Part shown: in pieces, positions 1 through 5,638 of the stretch
How the letters are laid out: the number at the start of each line of letters is the position of its first letter
Position numbering within the stretch: the first letter of the stretch is position 1
Assembly (NCBI GenBank): GCA_041563475.1
Contig: JBFFMY010000064.1
Coordinates: forward strand, 1 to 13,806
Reading direction: 5' to 3'
From: CAJXZP01 sp041563475
GTDB taxonomy: Bacteria > Bacteroidota > Bacteroidia > Flavobacteriales_G > Salibacteraceae
Length of the DNA stretch: 13,806 nt
Made by a program: the position numbers and the translations under genes
Notes under the pieces: generated by a model
The model's database searches: none
What the model was told of the DNA's origin: nothing
Seen by the model: the letters and a program-made list of their open reading frames with translations, nothing else

Positions 1-157
1 ACTTCGCGTAAAATTCGGATTAAAAAACCAAACCCCATCCGACCTGGTAGCCATGGATATCCGCCAGTGTTTATTTCACCTTTCCGAAATTACCGGCAGC
101 ATTTCTAGTGAAGACCTTCTAGATTCTATATTTTCCAACTTCTGTATTGGAAAGTAA
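1..157 (+). CDS. mnmE: tRNA modification GTPase MnmE, C-terminal fragment
   Basis: This is the 3' end of a gene that begins before the window; the reading frame starts at base 2 and gives 51 residues before TAA at 155-157. The fragment contains LSEITGSISSEDLLDSIF and ends FCIGK. This matches the C-terminal helical domain of MnmE, where the terminal Cys-Ile-Gly-Lys motif is conserved and its Cys is implicated in activity. From family knowledge, MnmE works with MnmG to place a carboxymethylaminomethyl group on wobble uridine 34 of certain tRNAs, in the cytoplasm. The next gene is convergent and its stop lies 31 bp away. No terminator hairpin is visible in that gap. Identification is firm although only the tail is present. 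Confidence 0.93.
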   Translation, partial: LRVKFGLKNQTPSDLVAMDIRQCLFHLSEITGSISSEDLLDSIFSNFCIGK

Positions 158-188
158 AAACAACTTCTATCTATAATCTCACATCCTA

Positions 189-806
189 CTATTGCGCACG
201 GCCCTTACTAATCCGTGCAGAAAAATTTAATCCATAGGTATACCCTTGGGGAATATGCTCTGCATAGTACATTTTATATTCGAAGTAAGGAGAAAGTCTA
301 AATTTATGCTCATTAAAATACATTTGAACCCGTGCGCCAGCACCTAGACCGGCATGCCAATCTCCATCTTCAACTCCTTCATTTTTTATAAACTCTAATT
401 GAAACGGACTGATATACGGACTAATACTAAACTGGTCATTCAGAGGTATAGTGTAACTAAAGGATTCAGGAATAATGGCCGTTAAGAGGCCCAATAAAAC
501 ACCTAACCCCACGCGATCATTCGTAGAGTCGTTCAGCGGAGTTGGGTTTGCAATAGCCAATCCTAAAAACAACCCAACGGCCGGACCCATAGGCATATGA
601 AAGTAATTTTTACCCGATAATAAACTGTATTGGATCCCGAAATTATTCGCAAATTGAACATCTAACTCCAATCCACCATAATTTCTAGCATCGTAATTAT
701 CCATTTCCAAATGGCCAAAACGGGCGCCCAAAAAGGTTTCTTTAACCTGCGTAAGAGCACTGATACTCACCACAACCAAACAAAGTGTAATTATTTTCTT
801 CATCAT
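189..806 (-). CDS. Small outer-membrane beta-barrel-like secreted protein
   Basis: The protein has 205 residues. It begins MMKK followed by a hydrophobic stretch to about residue 18, a signal peptide; the second Met (803) is an equally good start. The mature part is rich in aromatic residues alternating with polar ones. It ends in a barrel-like strand (about YTYGLNFSARIS) a few residues before the C-terminus. Residues about 75-112 are unusually hydrophobic and glycine-rich (GLFLGLAIAN, GLGVLLGLLTAII), which could be long strands or a hairpin of membrane segments. No specific family is recognised, so the outer-membrane location is inferred from overall character. It is convergent with mnmE and stands alone on its strand, with 250 bp of upstream DNA in which no convincing promoter was found. 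Confidence 0.72.
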   Translation of the reverse strand: MMKKIITLCLVVVSISALTQVKETFLGARFGHLEMDNYDARNYGGLELDVQFANNFGIQYSLLSGKNYFHMPMGPAVGLFLGLAIANPTPLNDSTNDRVGLGVLLGLLTAIIPESFSYTIPLNDQFSISPYISPFQLEFIKNEGVEDGDWHAGLGAGARVQMYFNEHKFRLSPYFEYKMYYAEHIPQGYTYGLNFSARISKGRAQ

Positions 807-1058
807 TTATTTTTTAGTCAAAACCGTAAATGTGGAATGGCGGCCCAATTTCAAATGGCGTGCCATAAAAGAATAAGTTGAATTGTATGTGTTGGAATAT
901 AATTTCATGAAGGTAAGCTATTAATACTGTGTTGAATTGATAATGGGAAAAGTAGGGGGTAGGAAGTAAAAAAAAGGATATGAAATACTAGAAAATGGAT
1001 TCAAATCACTCTTTTTTTTGTAATTTCATGAGATGAATAGAACCTTAAAACTGAAGTG

Positions 1059-1340
1059 ATGTTAGACGAATTAATTAAATTTTTCAAAAAACCGTATGAG
1101 GAAACGAAAGATAAAGCTCCTGAAGGTTTTTGCCCAAATTGTTGGGGAGAGCAAGAGTATGACAACAAGTTCAGAACGCTCTACGAAGATGCGCAGGTGA
1201 ATGTAAATAACCACTCCGAAAACTATGCATTCATTCAAGAGTTTATGGTAACACACCTAAACGGTATCCACTTGCTGCGCGATGAAGATAAGTTGGTGTG
1301 TACCAATTGTAAAAAACAATACATCAAGAACCCCGACTAA
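1059..1340 (+). CDS. Conserved small zinc-ribbon protein of Bacteroidota
   Basis: The protein has 93 residues from the ATG at 1059; an in-frame GTG three bases earlier is a less likely start. It has an amphipathic lysine-rich N-terminus (LDELIKFFKK) and a CPNC knuckle at residues 25-28 followed by WGEQEY. A second CTNC knuckle sits at residues 81-84, near the C-terminus. The two CxxC pairs are about 52 residues apart and probably bind one zinc ion together. The layout and the PEGFCPNCWGEQEY signature match a small family that I recall as common in flavobacteria and without assigned function. It is probably cytoplasmic, as no signal peptide is present. Its stop codon is only 5 bp from the start of a 101-bp palindromic repeat, which may lie in its transcript. 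Confidence 0.8.
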   Translation: MLDELIKFFKKPYEETKDKAPEGFCPNCWGEQEYDNKFRTLYEDAQVNVNNHSENYAFIQEFMVTHLNGIHLLRDEDKLVCTNCKKQYIKNPD

Positions 1341-1345
1341 TTTTT

Positions 1346-1446
1346 TGTCAGTTCGAGTTACCAAAGTGCAACGAAGGATGTATCGAGAAGCAATTTAATC
1401 GGCTTCTGTTCTCGATACAATTTCTACGAAATCACTCGAACTGACA
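1346..1446 (+). repeat. 101-bp palindromic repeat, copy 1
   Basis: The ends form a terminal inverted repeat: TGTCAGTTCGAGT at the left matches ACTCGAACTGACA at the right over 13 bp. Inside, GTATCGAGAA and TTCTCGATAC form a second perfect 10-bp stem, and ATTTC-TAC-GAAAT a third small one. The whole unit can therefore fold into a branched cruciform or RNA structure. Three further copies of exactly the same length and orientation start at 1676, 4205 and 7726. It resembles REP-like or MITE-like non-autonomous elements; no transposase is in the window. Confidence 0.9.
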
Positions 1447-1463
1447 GCCTGTATTTCATCTAA

Positions 1464-1482
1464 TTCCTTTCGGAGAAAGGAA
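1464..1482. repeat. 8-bp hairpin in repeat extension
   Basis: TTCCTTTC and GAAAGGAA flank a GGA loop in the 3' extension of repeat copy 1. The same hairpin occurs after copy 2 (1794-1812), and the left part of it after copy 3 (ending 4338). It lacks a T-run, so it is not a standard terminator. It is immediately followed by the perfect 12-bp palindrome GCGAAGCTTCGC at 1485-1496, which is decayed in copy 2. Confidence 0.6.
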
Positions 1483-1511
1483 CAGCGAAGCTTCGCGAGA
1501 ATTAACGGTAA

Positions 1512-1529
1512 TCCCGATAGCTATCGGGA
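1512..1529. repeat. 18-bp perfect palindrome
   Basis: TCCCGATAG followed directly by CTATCGGGA is a perfect self-complementary 18-mer with no loop. It sits just after the extension of repeat copy 1, and copy 2 has no equivalent at the matching position. I recall this type of palindrome as frequent between genes in some Cytophaga and Flavobacterium genomes, but its function is unknown to me. Confidence 0.75.
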
Positions 1530-1548
1530 GAGCGAAATTGCTTGATTT

Positions 1549-1672
1549 TTTGTTTCTTTTTATTCACTGTTTATTGTCTTTTGGGGTGTTCATGAATGCT
1601 TCGCAGTTGCGTTAACCGAGCTTGCGTGCTCATGACCCAAGGGAATAACAAAAATGAAAAAGAACAATATTC
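1549..1672. repeat. Long imperfect inverted repeat
   Basis: A left arm (about 1549-1596, T-rich, ending in GTTCATGA) is imperfectly complementary to a right arm (about 1630-1672, A-rich, starting TCATGACCC). The central loop is about 33 bases. The arms carry several small gaps. It lies exactly between repeat copies 1 and 2. It could be a separate degenerate repeat element or a large RNA hairpin; a folding calculation would be needed to rank these. Confidence 0.4.
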
Positions 1673-1675
1673 TTT

Positions 1676-1776
1676 TGTCACTTCGAGTGGCCGAAGTGCA
1701 ACGAAGGGTGTATCGAGAAGCAATTTACTCGGCTTCTGTTCTCGATACAATTTCTACGAAATCACTCGAACGGACA
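1676..1776 (+). repeat. 101-bp palindromic repeat, copy 2
   Basis: This copy has the same length and orientation as copy 1 and begins 330 bp after it. The terminal inverted repeat has one or two changes (CACTCGAACGGACA at the right end) and the inner 10-bp stem is intact. Homology to copy 1 continues about 60 bp beyond the core, through the TTCCTTTC hairpin and the following AATTAA segment. An open frame running through it is a by-product of the repeat and not a gene. Confidence 0.9.
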
Positions 1777-2157
1777 GCCTGTATTTCATCTAATTCCTTT
1801 CGGAGAAAGGAACAAAGTAGCTTCGAAGGAATTAAAGGCAAATCCGTAACAGCGATGTAGATTCTTTAATCGTTTGAGTCTCATGGTGATCAACCCTAAA
1901 CCTATAGCTGAATTGCATGAAGATATGTTCTATGTGAAAGTAAAATATTCTGAACTAATATTTCCAGCTCACTAATTAGGGTAACCTAGCAAATTATTGT
2001 TTTTTATGCCTAATAGGCCTTATAGAATCATTTAGGTATAATTGGTATACGAAATAGGGAAAAGTAGGCTTTTTGTTGGATTTCATTTTAAAATTTACAG
2101 TTATTCATGTTTTGTGCGTTTTGTCATGCAACTTATAATATTCAAATTATTAATTTT

Positions 2158-3168
2158 TCATATAGATATTTGATGGTAGAAGAATAAGAAGGTCATTAAC
2201 AGGATATAAATTAATAAAATGATTGACGTGTCAATTCCAAGGTATGACAATTTTTGTTGGGGCTTGACCATTACGCCAAGACCAGCAACGGCAGTCATTA
2301 TTATGGTAGCCAACAGGGAAACCGAATGAGCCGGACTGATATCTTTAAAAATGGATCCTTCAACATAAAAGAGATCATCAATGCTTAAAATGAGAATATT
2401 AAATATGTTGCTGCCAAATAAATTCCCAACAAGCATATCAAAGGCCTTTAGTCTAATAGTAGCTAATGAAACAACTAACTCAGGCATTGATGTGCTGGCA
2501 GCCAAAAACAATGTCCCAAAAAAGGTGTTAGATAACCCATAATAGAGTGCTATTTTTTGTCCAAAAAAGGGAAGAAATATTGCAGATACGATAACAATTA
2601 GGGCGTTCAAACCGTAGATAAGAAATGATTTTTTTAAATTTTGGTAATCTGCTTGGTGATACGGTTTAGTTTCAATTTGTGTTATTTGGGTTTCCGACTG
2701 ATCAAACCTAAAAATTATCCAAATAGCGCCTATGTAAATGAATATGATTCCAGGCGTATATAGGCTAATCCAATAAAAAACAGGGGTAAATTCAGAGGTT
2801 AGTATTGCTAGTCCTGCAAATGCAATGAGTATAAGACTGAAAAATCCGGCAACTACATGGCTGTTTTTAACCAAGGAAGTAATAGGCTTTTTTATTCTGA
2901 AATCAAGAATTGATAGAATAAGCAAATTGAAAACACAACTACCAAATATATCCCCAACTGCAAGGTTCGGGGCTTTGATTATTACAACGGAACTTATGCC
3001 GGTAATTAACTCGGGTAATGAAGTTATAGATGCCATTAGAATTAACCCTACCCAGGCTTTTCCTAAACCTGTTATTTCGGCAATTCTGTTTCCATGATAT
3101 GATAATCGAATACCACTAATAACGACCAACACAGCACAAAAAATAAAACCTATTGTGTTAAACAACAT
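2158..3168 (-). CDS. CaCA-family sodium/calcium-type antiporter
   Basis: The protein has 336 residues and about ten membrane segments, close to the usual 310-350 residues of prokaryotic calcium/cation antiporters. It shows the two inverted alpha-repeats of the family. Alpha-1 (about 41-90) contains TSLPE with Glu53 and GSCVFN ending in Asn81. Alpha-2 (about 216-262) contains TSMPE with Glu230 and GSNIFN ending in Asn257. In the structurally known archaeal exchanger the matching residues are Glu54, Asn81, Glu213 and Asp240, which bind the ions. A hydrophilic loop (about 156-180) separates the halves. By family it should exchange cytosolic Ca2+ (or a related cation) for Na+ or H+ across the inner membrane; the actual ions cannot be read from sequence. 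Its start lies 2 bp after the stop of a TerB-like gene, so the two are surely co-transcribed. Confidence 0.87.
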   Translation of the reverse strand: MLFNTIGFIFCAVLVVISGIRLSYHGNRIAEITGLGKAWVGLILMASITSLPELITGISSVVIIKAPNLAVGDIFGSCVFNLLILSILDFRIKKPITSLVKNSHVVAGFFSLILIAFAGLAILTSEFTPVFYWISLYTPGIIFIYIGAIWIIFRFDQSETQITQIETKPYHQADYQNLKKSFLIYGLNALIVIVSAIFLPFFGQKIALYYGLSNTFFGTLFLAASTSMPELVVSLATIRLKAFDMLVGNLFGSNIFNILILSIDDLFYVEGSIFKDISPAHSVSLLATIIMTAVAGLGVMVKPQQKLSYLGIDTSIILLIYILLMTFLFFYHQISI

Positions 3169-3170
3169 TT

Positions 3171-3575
3171 TTAACGTATTAGCTGGTGTAATTGAAAAAG
3201 CAAGGTAAGTTCAGCTTTATTTTTTCCAGATTTCGCAGAAGCAATTTTGTCGGCTGTTTGCATTATTTTTTGCTTTAAATCAGGAGTTAATAATTCTTTA
3301 TTCTCGTTTACAAAATCACTGAATATTTTGAAAGCATATTCTGTAGAAGAATTACTTTTTGCAAGAAGATGAAATATATTTTCAATTTGATAGGTGTCAT
3401 CGCTTTTGTAATTGACAGATGCCCCATTGCCAATAGTCCATTCCGTTCTTGCAATATTTTTCAATTCCACCATTTCTTCGGGGGTTATAGTTTTATCGCA
3501 TTTGGCAATGGCGTAATAGAGGTGACCTAGCTTTTGATAAAATTTATCCCATTCTATTTTGTGAATATTCATCAT
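3171..3575 (-). CDS. TerB-like domain protein
   Basis: The protein has 134 residues with no signal peptide or membrane segment; the second Met (3572) could also be the start. It is predicted all-helical. An N-terminal segment (about 9-40: KFYQKLGHLYYAIAKCDKTI, then TPEEMVELKNI) has the 'small helical, acidic turn, helix' pattern of TerB/DjlA N-terminal-like domains. A C-terminal helix pair (about 100-134) contains ADKIASAKSGKNKAEL. I recall similar flavobacterial proteins annotated as TerB-like. TerB proteins belong to the Ter stress-response network, which has been linked to metal ions and membrane complexes. The gene is first in a two-gene operon with the antiporter 2 bp downstream, so a role in controlling or sensing for that transporter is a reasonable inference. 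A TAAAATTG box lies 22 bp before the start. Confidence 0.68.
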   Translation of the reverse strand: MMNIHKIEWDKFYQKLGHLYYAIAKCDKTITPEEMVELKNIARTEWTIGNGASVNYKSDDTYQIENIFHLLAKSNSSTEYAFKIFSDFVNENKELLTPDLKQKIMQTADKIASAKSGKNKAELTLLFQLHQLIR

Positions 3576-3597
3576 AAAAAAATGATTTTGATTTCCC

Positions 3598-3605
3598 CAA
3601 TTTTA
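3598..3605 (-). promoter_or_regulatory. Possible -7 box for the TerB-like/antiporter operon
   Basis: On the minus strand this reads TAAAATTG, one mismatch from the Bacteroidota -7 consensus TAnnTTTG, and lies 22 bp before the first Met codon. That distance matches the clearer boxes elsewhere in the window. No convincing -33 TTG is seen. Confidence 0.3.
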
Positions 3606-3940
3606 TAGAATTTATTCGGCTAGTTATTTTTAAATAAAAACATCTTTTCCCAAACAATAAATTTTTGCAAACGTTTTTTGCATTCACTTTTTCTAACGCG
3701 CAGCATTTGATTAAAGTTCTTAAACCATATTGGAAAGTTTTCTATTTAGAGTTTTACTTTTTTGAACATTCACAAAATTTCACTAGAAAAAAATAATTTC
3801 CATTAAATATGATTTGAAAAAATCAAAGTTCAAGTTAAGAAATTTGAAAGTGAATTTGAATGACATTTATCAGGCGGAAATAATAATTTTTGGGATTTGA
3901 CACCAGTATATTTTTTTTAATAACCTTGAAAATAAGTTCT

Positions 3941-4105
3941 TTTGGTTTTTATACCTCTGATAGTTTAATGGGTAATGGTGCTACGGATTATCATGTTACA
4001 CTTAGCCTGGGTGGTCAAGTTGAGATTCGTGCATTTAACAATTTCTCCATTAATGGTTTTCCTGAATACCGTACTTCCTATAAGGGTAAACTTGCAGGGC
4101 AATAA
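3941..4105 (+). pseudogene. Probable relic of an exported protein's C-terminus
   Basis: About 55 codons ending in TAA at 4103-4105 read like real protein: FYTSDSLMGNGATDYHV, then LSLGGQVEIRAFNNFSI, then NGFPEYRTSYKGKLAGQ. The alternating polar/hydrophobic pattern with aromatic residues resembles the last strands of an outer-membrane barrel. Upstream the frame runs into AT-rich non-coding DNA and offers only a TTG at 3890, with no signal peptide. The simplest reading is a 3' fragment left after deletion. No parent protein was recognised. A short genuine gene cannot be excluded. Confidence 0.3.
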
Positions 4106-4150
4106 GCGGGGTTTTCCGATAGGGTATAGTTTTGAATAGGATTTAGTGCG

Positions 4151-4164
4151 TGTTACTTCGAGTG
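4151..4164 (+). repeat. Truncated end of the 101-bp repeat
   Basis: TGTTACTTCGAGTG differs by one base from the left terminus of the 101-bp repeats. The bases before it (GTGCG) equal those preceding copy 4. The rest of the unit is missing, and a full copy begins 41 bp later. Confidence 0.45.
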
Positions 4165-4204
4165 ATCGACCCTAATGAGATGGTATCAAGAACCGTAATT
4201 ATTT

Positions 4205-4305
4205 TGTCACTTCGAGTGGCCGGGGTGCAACGGAGGATGTATCGAGAAGCAATGTAATCGGCTTCTGATCTCGATACAATTTCTACGAAATCACTCGAAC
4301 GGACA
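4205..4305 (+). repeat. 101-bp palindromic repeat, copy 3
   Basis: This copy has the same length and orientation as copies 1 and 2. The left terminus is TGTCACTTCGAGTG and the right one is CACTCGAACGGACA. The inner stem GTATCGAGA/TCTCGATAC is kept, with a G-to-GA change next to it. Homology continues through the start of the TTCCTTTC hairpin to about 4338 and then stops abruptly, so the 3' extension is shorter than in copies 1 and 2. Confidence 0.9.
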
Positions 4306-4506
4306 GCCTGTATTTTATCTAATTCCTTTCGGAGAAAGCATGCACCAGAAAGTGGCGAAAACTTTTTTAAGATGGGAACATTAACACCACGAATTCAATT
4401 GTTTTAATTATTAGTTCTTTTCCCTCCAAATTTAAAGTTTACCTATATATTGACCGAATATTTCACTTGAATATTGATGGTTAGAAGAAATTAAAATTTG
4501 GAAAAA

Positions 4507-5004
4507 ATGAAAAAAAACGCAATTTTTTTAAGCTTGGTTTTAACCCTGTTATCTCTTGGGTATAACAAGGGGTATTCCCAAACTGTAGTTCGCCAATCTA
4601 TTGGAACACTAGGGGTGAGTTACCAGGCTGATGGGTTAATTGTGCAACAAAGTATAGGTCAACCATTTGCCACATCAACAAATTTTAGCAACGGAATGGA
4701 AAACCGTCCAGGGTTTATTCAACCCAATGAATTCGGGTTAGAGTTAGTGAGTTCAACATTTTCTGTTCAAATAAATGCGTATCCAAACCCTACTACATAT
4801 AGCATTAAATTCAACTCTAGCATTGATTTAGAAGACGTGATGGTTCGAGTTTTTGCCATGGATGGGCATATGGTTTACCAAAGTTCAGTAACAAATTTAA
4901 ACGAGTGGGAATTAAACTGTCAAAGTTGGGTGAACGGAACCTACTTAATTATGATTTGGGATTCTACCGGGAATAAATATCAATCAAAAATTATCAAAAT
5001 ATAA
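4507..5004 (+). CDS. Short T9SS cargo protein with C-terminal sorting domain
   Basis: The protein has 165 residues from the ATG at 4507; an in-frame TTG at 4498 is less likely because MKKN starts a standard signal peptide (about 1-24, ending GYSQ). The mature passenger is only about 60 residues. It contains two related motifs, VVRQSIG (27-33) and IVQQSIG (45-51), followed by ENRPGFIQP, a pattern I know from many Bacteroidota secreted proteins. Residues about 88-165 form a type A sorting domain: AYPNPTT at 91-97, a central VRVFAMDGHMVY strand pair, an NGTYLI turn and the basic end SKIIKI. By family it should cross the outer membrane through the type IX system and be released or anchored after removal of this domain. 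It is the first gene of a three-gene operon; the next starts 3 bp after its stop. Confidence 0.88.
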   Translation: MKKNAIFLSLVLTLLSLGYNKGYSQTVVRQSIGTLGVSYQADGLIVQQSIGQPFATSTNFSNGMENRPGFIQPNEFGLELVSSTFSVQINAYPNPTTYSIKFNSSIDLEDVMVRVFAMDGHMVYQSSVTNLNEWELNCQSWVNGTYLIMIWDSTGNKYQSKIIKI

Positions 5005-5007
5005 AAC

Positions 5008-5634
5008 ATGACGAAAAGTATACAATTAATTATGGTGTCCTTGTTTTTAGGAATAGGGGGAGTAACTGTTACTGCTCAATCAAGTTTAACACTTGAGGCA
5101 TCGCACAACATCACTAATTTTTCTTTTGTAGATAGTGACGGTAACAAGGACTTTACCTATAACACAGATTATTCTGGAGGTTATGCCTTAGGTTATCGGT
5201 ATGATCTTGAAAACGGTTTGTATTTCCCTGGAAAAATTGGGATGAGACAATCTGGAGCAACCTATGTTTTAGATGGAACCAATTATTGGTGGCGATTAAG
5301 ATATTCGGAAATGAGACTTGGAGTTGGATACAAATATGATCTAGGCCGCTTTGGAGTTCATTTATCAACCATGGGATATATCTCTTATTTACTAAAAGCA
5401 ACGCAAAGAAAGAACAATGAATTTTTCGACATAAAAGAGTTGGGTAAAATAAAAGAAATGGATTTTGGGTTTTTTATAAGCCCAGGAGTGCATTTTACAA
5501 TCAATGAATATATAGGGGTGTATACCGATTTAAATTTTATGAGAGGTTTGAGGAATATAGAAAAAGACGTTAATCAAAAATCATATAACTATTTGTTCGG
5601 TGGAACATTAGGATTGACATTCACAATAAAGTAA
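5008..5634 (+). CDS. Outer-membrane beta-barrel protein
   Basis: The protein has 208 residues. A signal peptide covers about 1-24 (ending VTAQ). The rest is a run of amphipathic strands rich in Tyr, Phe and Gly, such as GGYALGYRYDL, YSEMRLGVGYKYDL, FGVHLSTMGYISYLL and FGFFISPGVHFTI. It ends in LFGGTLGLTFTIK, a typical last barrel strand. The length suggests an 8- to 10-strand barrel like the OmpA/OmpW-type 'outer membrane beta-barrel' proteins of Bacteroidota. It is much shorter than PorP/SprF proteins, which accompany gliding adhesins. No ligand or channel function can be read from the sequence. It lies between a T9SS cargo gene and a fibre-like gene with gaps of 3 and 4 bp, so a role in holding or exporting one of these partners at the surface is plausible but unproven. 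Confidence 0.8.
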   Translation: MTKSIQLIMVSLFLGIGGVTVTAQSSLTLEASHNITNFSFVDSDGNKDFTYNTDYSGGYALGYRYDLENGLYFPGKIGMRQSGATYVLDGTNYWWRLRYSEMRLGVGYKYDLGRFGVHLSTMGYISYLLKATQRKNNEFFDIKELGKIKEMDFGFFISPGVHFTINEYIGVYTDLNFMRGLRNIEKDVNQKSYNYLFGGTLGLTFTIK

Positions 5635-5638
5635 GATT

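Larger units (their letters stand above)
1341..2157. other. Gene-poor intergenic region with repeats
   Basis: This 817-bp stretch has no gene I can support. It holds two copies of the 101-bp repeat with their 3' extensions, an 18-bp palindrome and a long imperfect inverted repeat, each listed separately. Bases 1861-2157 carry no recognisable structure beyond very high AT content. They do contain a 30-codon open frame at 1883-1975 whose composition looks protein-like but which is too short to call as a gene. Short open frames at 1596-1860 simply read through repeat copy 2. Confidence 0.75.
3576..4506. other. Gene-poor region between divergent operons
   Basis: This 930-bp stretch separates the minus-strand TerB-like operon from the plus-strand surface-protein operon. 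Bases 3606-3940 are extremely AT-rich and show no coding pattern or convincing structure. After that come a probable gene relic, a truncated repeat end and repeat copy 3, listed separately. Bases 4340-4506 hold the presumed promoter of the next operon, but I could not identify its boxes with confidence. Confidence 0.6.

Noticed and set aside
1346..1366. tRNA-like GTTCGAGT (T-loop) sequence in the repeats
   Set aside because: No acceptor, D or anticodon arms surround it; it is part of the terminal inverted repeat.
1596..1860. Overlapping plus-strand open frames of 65 and 68 codons
   Set aside because: Most of their length is repeat copy 2 and its extension. The same peptide appears wherever the repeat occurs, so it is a by-product of the repeat.
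3890..3940. Upstream part of the frame ending at 4105, starting at a TTG
   Set aside because: It is AT-rich, with poly-Phe/Ile composition, no signal peptide and no start context, so only the later part looks protein-like.
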